From assembly GCA_943357015.1 (NCBI GenBank), contig CALRFZ010000007.1:1-29575 (forward strand): DNA of 29,575 nt, given 5' to 3'. Position numbers and translations under genes: made by a program. The notes beneath the pieces are model-generated. The model was not told where the DNA came from. It worked only from the letters and a program-made list of their open reading frames with translations, and did not search any database. The stretch comes from Candidatus Staskawiczbacteria bacterium. Lineage in GTDB: Bacteria > Patescibacteriota > Minisyncoccia > Minisyncoccales > Staskawiczbacteraceae. Shown in pieces: positions 15,252 to 20,959 of the stretch. Numbering within the stretch: the stretch's first letter is position 1; each line of letters opens with the position of its first letter.

Positions 15252-16115
15252 TTATAATGGGATAGCGGGCCTAAGCTTTTTATGTCGCACAATACAACCA
15301 TCACAACAAATTACTTTCCGTGACGGCCTGACAGAGTCATCATTATAAAATTCTTCACAGGCTATTTGACAATAATTGCATTGCCCCACAACATCTCGCT
15401 TGGCGCCGGCAACTACCGGAGTTATCATACGATTATCAAAAACAAATAATGATCCCTTAAAATGCTTGCCCGGATATTTTTTCATATAAGTATGGATGCC
15501 ATCCTTAAGCTGATACAAATTATTAAACCCCTCCTTTTTAAGTAAAACCGTAGCTTTTTCGCAGCGAATCCCGCCAGTACAAACTGCTACCACTTTTTTA
15601 TTTTTTAGGTAAGATAACTCTTTAATTTTAGCTGGCAAATCTTTAAATTTTCTTAAATTAGGATTGACGGTTTTTTCAAAATATCCAGCCTGAATTTCAA
15701 AATCATTACGCAAGTCCAACACCACAAAATCTTCCTTTTTAACATACATACTTTCTAGCTTACTTGCGGTCACTAAAGGCGCCGTATCTTTTTTAATATT
15801 CAAATCCCCCACTCCCAATGTCACCACCTCTGGCCTGACTTTAACCTGTAATTTCGTAAAAGCCTTGCCATTTCCCACGCTATACTTAAAAACCACATCT
15901 TTAAAAATACTTTGTGTTTTTAATTTTTTAATATATTTTTTAATATTTTCTGATTGACCTTCAAATGTAGCATTGACTCCTTCTGTTGCAACCAGCATAC
16001 GACCCGTCAAACCAAAACTTTGGGCAATACCTTTTTGTTTATCACGAAAAAATTCCGGATTTTTAATCTTTATGAATTTATAAAAAAGTATTATAGTATA
16101 TTTATTTTTTTTCAT
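15252..16115 (-). CDS. trhO: tRNA uridine(34) hydroxylase, rhodanese-like (TrhO/YceA family)
   Basis: This protein of about 287 aa hydroxylates U34 of certain tRNAs (ho5U, the first step to cmo5U) using O2 in the TrhO pathway. The ATG at 16115 is preferred: a 12-codon-longer version would start with TTG inside the preceding terminator hairpin. An N-terminal acylphosphatase-like domain (about 1-100, with GRMLVATEGVNATFEG) precedes the rhodanese domain. That domain has VLDLRNDFE and the active-site loop CTGGIRCEKA, both exactly TrhO-like. The C-terminus carries CNYC...C and CCDGC cysteines typical of the family's zinc-binding tail. The length is close to family members. It is followed by a terminator at 15104-15141. 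Confidence 0.93.
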   Translation of the reverse strand: MKKNKYTIILFYKFIKIKNPEFFRDKQKGIAQSFGLTGRMLVATEGVNATFEGQSENIKKYIKKLKTQSIFKDVVFKYSVGNGKAFTKLQVKVRPEVVTLGVGDLNIKKDTAPLVTASKLESMYVKKEDFVVLDLRNDFEIQAGYFEKTVNPNLRKFKDLPAKIKELSYLKNKKVVAVCTGGIRCEKATVLLKKEGFNNLYQLKDGIHTYMKKYPGKHFKGSLFVFDNRMITPVVAGAKRDVVGQCNYCQIACEEFYNDDSVRPSRKVICCDGCIVRHKKLRPAIPL

Positions 16116-16141
16116 TTTTATTAAAATCGTAAAATTAAGGG

Positions 16142-16175
16142 GCAAGTCCAAACATTATTAAATGTATGGACTTGC
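16142..16175 (-). terminator. Hairpin terminator between the 163-aa membrane-protein gene and trhO
   Basis: GCAAGTCCA (16142-16150) pairs with TGGACTTGC (16167-16175). The stem continues after one mismatch with ACATT/AATGT around an ATTA loop. On the minus strand the tail is only partly T-rich, while on the plus strand an A-run follows. It probably ends the upstream gene but could also insulate trhO. Confidence 0.6.
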
Positions 16176-16182
16176 AAAAAAA

Positions 16183-16674
16183 CTAATTAACATAAGCAAT
16201 AAGTTGAGCTGGGGTCAACTTTACCGTCACTACTTTACGGGATTTATCAATAGTAACAAAATTTCTAACATCGCCTCTTACCAATCCCAAAGATGCACAA
16301 TAGCTACGCAATAACTGTTCTGCCTCCAAGTCCTTACGCACGCTTGGCAGGCCATCAAGAAAAAATACCAACCACCAAGCCCTATCATACTTAATAATAA
16401 TTTCTGCGTCCTTGGTACTGAGATTTTCTTTTTCACCTTCCAGCATTTCACCGTTCAAAAAAATCTCAATACTCCATGAGCCAAAAACATTGCTTTTTAT
16501 TAAGTAAAGCAAAAACTGAGCAAGGAGTGCCAAACCCGCACCAATCATTGATAAGACAATCTTCTCTACCATTGTTACCAATGCTTCCTTGCGCGCAACA
16601 GAAACGAGGGTAACTAATATCACTAGTGCTAAAACGAGCACCGATATTACCAACAAACGATATTTCCTTTTCAT
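16183..16674 (-). CDS. Two-helix membrane protein with cytoplasmic C-terminal domain (unknown)
   Basis: This protein is about 163 aa from the ATG at 16674, chosen because AAGGAA lies 6 nt upstream; the longer start at 16731 has no ribosome-binding site and adds 19 non-conserved-looking residues. Two transmembrane helices (about 6-27 and 36-60 in the short form) are followed by a soluble domain of about 100 residues rich in charged residues, with a Trp-Trp pair in RAWWLVFFLD and a C-terminal LTPAQLIAYV segment. Its codon use looks somewhat more GC-rich than its neighbours, and its clear Shine-Dalgarno sequence is unusual for this window, a hint of recent acquisition. No family recognised. Confidence 0.65.
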   Translation of the reverse strand: MKRKYRLLVISVLVLALVILVTLVSVARKEALVTMVEKIVLSMIGAGLALLAQFLLYLIKSNVFGSWSIEIFLNGEMLEGEKENLSTKDAEIIIKYDRAWWLVFFLDGLPSVRKDLEAEQLLRSYCASLGLVRGDVRNFVTIDKSRKVVTVKLTPAQLIAYVN

Positions 16675-17017
16675 CTTATTTTCCTTGTTGGCGACCCTGC
16701 TGTCGCGCTTAAAAAAAGTGAGCAGGCACATTTATTAAGAACTAATTTAAATCAAACCTTCCTGTGTATTATTTACTAAAAAAAATTTTAGTGACTATTT
16801 TATTTTCAGAATATCATTTAAGAGATTATTTGTCTAGTCCATCTTATGCAAATTATTTACTCCACCAAAAAGCTTAATCATTAAAAAAATAACTCAAAAA
16901 TATCCCAACAGTTGTTTTAAACCAAAATATATGAGATAATAGCTTTGTAGATATATTATTAAAATAATCTCGGCGTGATTTAAGGTTAATTACCGATGTC
17001 ACATCGAAAAAAATATT
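16675..17017. other. Divergent intergenic region between the membrane-protein and SWIB genes
   Basis: This 343-nt gap holds no convincing gene. On the minus strand a possible promoter TAGACA (16831-16836), 17 nt, TATTCT (16808-16813) would drive the membrane-protein gene with a leader of about 127 nt containing an ACTAAAA/TTTTAGT hairpin and a stranded AGGAAGG not followed by a usable ORF. On the plus strand lies the SWIB promoter. A GCGAC/GTCGC stem lies at the proximal end of the leader. Confidence 0.45.
16912..16940 (+). promoter_or_regulatory. Promoter of the SWIB gene
   Basis: -35 TTGTTT (16912-16917), a 17-nt spacer and -10 GATAAT (16935-16940) predict a start near 16947 and a leader of about 70 nt. 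The leader contains a CGATG/CATCG hairpin (16994-17006) just before the start codon and no Shine-Dalgarno sequence. Confidence 0.55.
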
Positions 17018-17275
17018 ATGCCAGCAAAAGCAAATTCGGCTTTCATGAAGCCAATGAAACTAACTGCTGATTTGGAAGCAGTAGTCGGAAAAGGTCCAAT
17101 GCCACGTTCAGAAGTAGTAAAAGCATTGTGGTTGTATATCAAAAAAAATAATCTTCAAGATCCACAAAATAAAAGAAATATAGTTGCTGATGATAAATTA
17201 AAAGTAGTATTTGGAGGCAAGGCAGTGGTTAATATGTTTGAAATGACAAAATTAGTTTCCAAACATTTATCTTAA
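17018..17275 (+). CDS. SWIB/MDM2-domain protein
   Basis: This 85-aa protein is a stand-alone SWIB domain, a fold first known from eukaryotic SWI/SNF chromatin complexes and MDM2 and also found in Chlamydia and other bacteria. The family hallmarks are the N-terminal NSAFMKPM segment (6-13), PMPRSEVVKALWLYIKKNNLQDP (27-49, the core helix region), the ADDKL segment (about 57-61), and FGGKAVVNMFEMTKLV near the C-terminus. The length is normal for bacterial members. It is monocistronic, with its own promoter and a strong terminator. In Chlamydia SWIB is fused to or near topoisomerase I; here it is isolated. It may bind DNA or nucleoid proteins; the bacterial function is unproven. Confidence 0.93.
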   Translation: MPAKANSAFMKPMKLTADLEAVVGKGPMPRSEVVKALWLYIKKNNLQDPQNKRNIVADDKLKVVFGGKAVVNMFEMTKLVSKHLS

Positions 17276-17285
17276 TTTTAAGACA

Positions 17286-17327
17286 GATTGCAAAAAAAAT
17301 CGCCAAGTGGCGATTTTTTTTGCAATC
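17286..17327. terminator. Long bidirectional terminator (perfect 19-bp stem, AAGT loop)
   Basis: A perfect 19-bp inverted repeat (17286-17304 with 17309-17327) encloses an AAGT loop, and 8-nt A and T runs form part of the stem. It lies between the convergent SWIB gene and the secreted-protein gene ending at 17337, and can terminate both. Confidence 0.92.
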
Positions 17328-17336
17328 ATTAAAGAT

Positions 17337-17843
17337 TTAATTCTTGTCACCAAAACCAGTTTTCATATGACCTCTTTCTCCTCTAGGGCCACCAATTAAA
17401 AGATATTTCATTGGAATATTATTATCATCTGACCATTGTTTTAATTCTGTCATCTGAGTTTTACGCATAGATTTAATTTCTGATTTTGTTTTACCATTCA
17501 AACTATTTTTAAAATCTAATTCTTTTGATTCTAGATCAGCTCGTTTAGCAATAACTTTATTAGCCTGATCTTGAGTTAATTTGCCACTGGCAACAGCTTG
17601 CTTTATTTTATCGGTGAATTTTTCCTGCATTTTTACCTGCATTTGAGATTTTTGTTCATCAAAAACTTTTTGAACATCAACTGGGTTTATGTTAAACTTT
17701 TGCGCAATTGCATTAACTAAGTTTTGCATCGGGTTTTGCGTTTCTATTGCAGTAGAAGCAGAAACACTACTTGCCATAATAACACCAAGAGTAGCCAGTG
17801 TTATCGCGGGAGTAGCAACATATATAAGATATTTATTTTTCAT
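17337..17843 (-). CDS. Secreted helical protein with DUF2680-like repeats
   Basis: The mature start is the ATG at 17843 (about 168 aa), which places a signal peptide or anchor at residues 5-30 ending in a Ser-Ala-Ser site; the longer ATG at 17891 lies inside the structured leader. The rest is charged and helical, with a NPVDVQKVFDEQ segment and a KLTQDQANKVIAKRAD segment resembling the helix-turn-helix-like units of DUF2680/YckD and of small spheroplast-type chaperones. A Gly/Arg-rich tail (GGPRGERGHMKTGFG) ends the protein. It acts outside the membrane, perhaps as a chaperone or binding protein; this is inference. It is preceded by a striking RNA structure and is the last gene on its strand before the terminator. 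Confidence 0.75.
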   Translation of the reverse strand: MKNKYLIYVATPAITLATLGVIMASSVSASTAIETQNPMQNLVNAIAQKFNINPVDVQKVFDEQKSQMQVKMQEKFTDKIKQAVASGKLTQDQANKVIAKRADLESKELDFKNSLNGKTKSEIKSMRKTQMTELKQWSDDNNIPMKYLLIGGPRGERGHMKTGFGDKN

Positions 17844-17849
17844 TTTTTT

Positions 17850-17996
17850 ATTGTAAATAATATTGTAAAGTTTTCCTGACAATATGCTCATAACATAGCA
17901 TTCAGGGTCGAATAAGATTGGTAAAAACTAAAACCTACTTCGACGCTCAGTTTGAATTTTTACCAGCCTCACTTATTATTACAATTAATTTACAAT
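17850..17996 (-). ncRNA. Structured leader RNA with pseudoknot; candidate riboswitch or cis-regulator
   Basis: On the minus strand several helices can form. The outer stem pairs 17996-17989 with 17857-17850 (8 bp) and 17985-17979 with 17868-17862 (7 bp). Inside are hairpin S1, TGGTAAAAA/TTTTTACCA (17965-17957 with 17927-17919), and helix S2, GTCGAA in the S1 loop (17944-17939) pairing with TTCGAC after S1 (17912-17907), which makes a pseudoknot. A third stem pairs 17906-17902 with 17879-17875 around 17901-17897/17888-17884. The outer stem ends 6 nt before the ATG, so folding could control translation. No known class was recognised; drawn by eye, not computed. Confidence 0.5.
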
Positions 17997-18022
17997 TTTA
18001 TTTCATAACAACAAAACATATC

Positions 18023-18778
18023 CTACCTATCTAGCAAAGGTGAATTTTTTGACCTCTTTTTACGCAAAGGAAAAAAATCATCATTTTCATTAATCTTTTT
18101 AAGTATAACAGCCTTAACAATATTGTTTTTCCTTTCTCCAACAACAAGCACCAAATCATCTTCTTTTAAATTTTCTTTCATTTTATCGCCAGCTAATACT
18201 TTAAGAATCTCGTAATTAGGGGTTTCAATAACCAAACCGTCATTGATTAATTCAACCACATATCCATTATGAATTTTACCAAACTTAGGCATTCCATAAT
18301 CACTATAAAGTGGACTCATAAATTGCAATCTCCCCTCTTTGGCATTGCTTAATAATTGCACATGCAAAGAACTAAACCCAATTACAAAACCTGCCACCAA
18401 TATCATAACAATTATTGCCAGCAAAGAATAAATTACCGGTTTTTTATAAATAAAAGAAATGCGTTCGGCAAAAATTTCTAATAAAATAATTAAAAAAATT
18501 GTTAAAAAAATCAGTAGCCATGGCAATGATACAAGCAAAACCCTTATTCCTAAAAAACTAAAAATCGGTAAAAATAATGCACCACTAACTCTTAGCGAGA
18601 ATACAATAAAACTAGATAGATATATAAGAAATAGCAATACAACAACAGTGCTTAATATAAAAATTACTGTTTTAGCAACAAAAAATACTCTAGGCTTCAT
18701 TTTAATTCTTCCTTCTTTAATTTGATCTAGAATCTTATCTTTAGTATTACTATTTTGATCGTTATTTTGGCTAATCAT
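18023..18778 (-). CDS. Membrane protein overlapping the ECF sigma factor gene; candidate anti-sigma factor
   Basis: The protein is about 251 aa from the ATG at 18778, which overlaps the sigma gene by 8 nt and has AAGGA about 8 nt upstream; a longer version would start with TTG. The first 25 residues are cytoplasmic, with a KDKILDQIKEGRIKMKPR segment, followed by about four transmembrane helices (roughly 35-62, 68-85, 88-106, 115-140) and a C-terminal domain of about 100 residues that looks like a beta-barrel or OB-like fold, ending in a basic tail. Translational coupling to an ECF sigma factor is the classic arrangement for an anti-sigma factor, but no ZAS or other known anti-sigma domain is visible. 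The N-terminal segment would be the sigma-binding candidate. Function is inferred from context. Confidence 0.7.
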   Translation of the reverse strand: MISQNNDQNSNTKDKILDQIKEGRIKMKPRVFFVAKTVIFILSTVVVLLFLIYLSSFIVFSLRVSGALFLPIFSFLGIRVLLVSLPWLLIFLTIFLIILLEIFAERISFIYKKPVIYSLLAIIVMILVAGFVIGFSSLHVQLLSNAKEGRLQFMSPLYSDYGMPKFGKIHNGYVVELINDGLVIETPNYEILKVLAGDKMKENLKEDDLVLVVGERKNNIVKAVILKKINENDDFFPLRKKRSKNSPLLDR

Positions 18779-19346
18779 TTTTATATCCTTGTTTTTCAAA
18801 AATAATTTTTAATATTTGTTTTGCACGCTTAATTCTTACGCCCACGGTTGCAATAGGAATCTTTAAAATATCGGCAATTTCTTTATAACTAAATTCCTCT
18901 AAATAATATAAAATAATTGATTCCCTGTATTTTCTATCTAATTTATTAAGACCAAACTCAATGATTTTTTGCATTTCTCTTCTTTCTGCCTCTAAATAAA
19001 AGTCACTTTTATCCTTGGTAAATTGCGGGAAAAAAGTATCTAAATCGAAGATTGGTAAAAACCTTAGGCGTTTATTTTTTTTAAACACATTAACAATCTC
19101 ATTATGAGCAATACGGTATAACCACGAAGAAAATTTCCTTTTCGTGTCAAAACTTTGGATATTAATATAAGTTTTAATAAAAATTTCCTGCACAACATCC
19201 TGCCTATCCCCATAATCATCCAGCATCTTGCCAGCATAGCGCAATAACTTTTTCTCGTAGCGATTTATCAATACACCAAAAAGTTCAACCCTACCCGATT
19301 GAATTAATTCGACAATTTGTTCATCGTTTTTTTCTTGCTCTTCCAT
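18771..19346 (-). CDS. ECF-type RNA polymerase sigma factor
   Basis: This 191-aa sigma-70-family factor contains only regions 2 and 4. Region 2 (about 15-85) includes DVVQEIFIKTYINIQSFD and the KFSSWLYRIAHNEIVNVFKK motif that melts and reads the -10 element. Region 4 (about 128-185) has LDRKYRESIILYYLEEFSYKEIADIL and the helix-turn-helix IPIATVGVRIKRAKQIL for the -35 element. The linker is short, as in ECF factors. A weak TTGTCA-type promoter lies just upstream. The downstream overlapping membrane protein is the likely regulator. Target promoters are unknown; the divergent ferric-reductase-like gene and the secreted protein are candidates. The family call is firm. Confidence 0.95.
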   Translation of the reverse strand: MEEQEKNDEQIVELIQSGRVELFGVLINRYEKKLLRYAGKMLDDYGDRQDVVQEIFIKTYINIQSFDTKRKFSSWLYRIAHNEIVNVFKKNKRLRFLPIFDLDTFFPQFTKDKSDFYLEAERREMQKIIEFGLNKLDRKYRESIILYYLEEFSYKEIADILKIPIATVGVRIKRAKQILKIIFEKQGYKND

Positions 19347-19467
19347 ACCTTAATATACCATATTAGCGCAAAACTACTGACAAATAATAAAACCCATAAT
19401 ATTAATACAATAAAATGACTAGTTTATTTCATATTAACCATATACACATTCTTGCTTGGTGCAGATT

Positions 19468-19487
19468 TTAACAGCCTGTGTTAATAT
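19468..19487 (+). promoter_or_regulatory. Inverted repeat overlapping the -10 box of the ferric-reductase-like gene
   Basis: TTAACA-N5-TGTTAA (19468-19484) overlaps a -10-like TAATAT (19482-19487) that ends 7 nt before the ATG at 19494. The geometry suggests an operator for a dimeric repressor on a leaderless transcript; no regulator is identified. Confidence 0.4.
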
Positions 19488-19493
19488 AAAAAT

Positions 19494-20099
19494 ATGAATA
19501 AAAAAATTACTAAGGTTTTCATCATAATTTTAGCTTGGCTAGCCCTAATATACCCTTTATGGGTTAGAATCCAAACATTGCAATGGGATTTTAACCTTAA
19601 TACGTGGTCATTAAATCTATTTCCATTATTTGGGCTCATAGCTTTTATCTTACTATGGTTTCATTCTTTGTGTGGGGTATTTGAAGATTGGCTTAAGGAA
19701 TATATTGATTTTGACTGGTTTGTTCACGTCACATCAATTATAATTTTAATTTGCATCATTGCTCACCCATTATTATTATTTATTGGAATGGATTTTAGCA
19801 TCAGTAATATATTTTTTTATTATGGCGCAAGAAGTCTTTGGTTTGTAATCATCGCTTGGCTATTACTCATTAGCTACGATGTTGGAAAAATGCTTAAAAA
19901 ATATAATTTCTTTGCCAAAAATTGGCACAATATATTAGCCATAAGTAATATTGGATTTTTAATGACATTTTTTCATTCCTTGATATTAGGAAGTGACTTG
20001 CAATCAGGCCCACTAAAATATATTTGGATTTTTTATGGTACAACCGCCATAATGGCAATTACATATACCTACGGAATTAAGAGATTTGTAATTAAATAA
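19494..20099 (+). CDS. Ferric-reductase-like transmembrane protein (putative b-type heme)
   Basis: This 201-aa protein has about six transmembrane helices and paired histidines as in ferric reductase-like/NOX membrane domains. His57 is in the WFHSLCGVFEDW segment. A helix has two His 13 residues apart (WFVHVTSI...IAHPLLL), and a later helix has two His 16 residues apart (NWHNILA...FFHSLIL). Such pairs could coordinate two hemes across the membrane. No FAD or NAD-binding domain is present, so electrons would come from another protein. It is divergent from the sigma operon and convergent with the copper/redox island. It might pass electrons outward for Fe(III) or Cu(II) reduction. The family call is moderate; other heme-b cytochromes are possible. 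Confidence 0.65.
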   Translation: MNKKITKVFIIILAWLALIYPLWVRIQTLQWDFNLNTWSLNLFPLFGLIAFILLWFHSLCGVFEDWLKEYIDFDWFVHVTSIIILICIIAHPLLLFIGMDFSISNIFFYYGARSLWFVIIAWLLLISYDVGKMLKKYNFFAKNWHNILAISNIGFLMTFFHSLILGSDLQSGPLKYIWIFYGTTAIMAITYTYGIKRFVIK

Positions 20100-20130
20100 T
20101 TTATTATTAAGCGCTAATAATAATCAATAA

Positions 20131-20160
20131 AAAAAGAGTCATCAAGTGATGACTCTTTTT
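20131..20160. terminator. Bidirectional terminator between the ferric-reductase-like and YceI genes
   Basis: A 13-bp stem (20131-20143 with 20148-20160) encloses an AAGT loop, with flanking A and T runs. It lies between two convergent genes. Confidence 0.9.
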
Positions 20161-20176
20161 ATTTTTAATTAGCTAA

Positions 20177-20860
20177 TTATCGCGCAATCAATGAAATGCT
20201 TAGTTTTACGATTTTATCAACATTAGCCAAGAAGGAAAAATTCGGAATAAAAACTCCAAAATCTTCACGCGCCAACATCGTACTGGCATTAATTTTTAAA
20301 ACATTGGCGTCAGAAAGATTAGCTGTGCCGTCAAAAGTCACAGATTTTGTCACGCCGGCGATAGTGATATCACCTATAATTGCCACAGAAAAATCCTTAT
20401 TTGACTCAATTGATTCTGGCACTCCAGTAATATTCGTTGTTTTAAAAGCAATAAACTCGTTAGCAGGATCATTTGACTTTAAAACCAATTTTATAACATT
20501 CTCATCGCGCTGTTCAATGTCGGTTTTAAAAGTTCTAGCATTAACTTTTACTTGCCCAATTTCAATTTTTTGGGGCTTAGTAAGTGTCAAAGAAATATCG
20601 CCAGCAATGTCACCAGTACTGCCGACTACATGAGTTTTAGTTCCCCTCAAAACTTCATTTAATTCATAAGTTGCCTTTGATTCTAAAGGAGCAATATGCA
20701 AAACTTTCTGACTAGAGTTATTGCTTTCAGGTAAACGCAAAACTGAATTTTGAGAATCTTGACTTGGTTGAGTCGCTGGCGCGCTAAAATAAAAATATAA
20801 ACCAAAAAGACCTAAAATTATTACACCACTTGCCACACTAATAACTATTATTTTCTTCAT
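20177..20860 (-). CDS. Anchored YceI-family protein
   Basis: This 227-aa protein has an N-terminal anchor (about 5-27), a Ser/Gln-rich linker and a YceI-like lipocalin-type beta-barrel (about 55-227). Family features include the ESKATYELNE start strand, a GDI...GDISLTL repeat region, DIEQRDENVIK (the conserved D..qRd..l segment) and GDITIAGVTKSVTFDG, the hallmark gxltixGvtkpvtl segment. YceI proteins bind isoprenoid or lipid chains in known structures, and many lie in stress or cytochrome-related operons. It is the last gene of the copper/redox island, with its own promoter 31 nt upstream of the ATG, and ends at the bidirectional terminator. The ligand is unknown. Confidence 0.92.
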   Translation of the reverse strand: MKKIIVISVASGVIILGLFGLYFYFSAPATQPSQDSQNSVLRLPESNNSSQKVLHIAPLESKATYELNEVLRGTKTHVVGSTGDIAGDISLTLTKPQKIEIGQVKVNARTFKTDIEQRDENVIKLVLKSNDPANEFIAFKTTNITGVPESIESNKDFSVAIIGDITIAGVTKSVTFDGTANLSDANVLKINASTMLAREDFGVFIPNFSFLANVDKIVKLSISLIAR

Positions 20861-20890
20861 TTTTTAAAACTATTTAATTATATTAAATTA

Positions 20891-20920
20891 ATTCTATCAT
20901 ACAAAATACCTAAATTGCAA
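20891..20920 (-). promoter_or_regulatory. Promoter of the YceI gene
   Basis: On the minus strand -35 TTGCAA (20915-20920), an 18-nt spacer and -10 TAGAAT (20891-20896) lie in the 99-nt gap after copA. This would give a leader of about 25 nt. Confidence 0.5.
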
Positions 20921-20959
20921 TTCTCTGGATTTTTAAGTCAAAAATCACACAACCTATCA

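Noticed and set aside
16113..16151. TTG start giving TrhO 12 extra residues
   Set aside because: The TTG lies within the arm of the upstream terminator hairpin, and the ATG at 16115 gives the normal family N-terminus.
16741..16780. AGGAAGG in the 16675-17017 leader as the ribosome-binding site of a small leader peptide
   Set aside because: The following TTG frame stops after two codons and no other start lies at a suitable distance.
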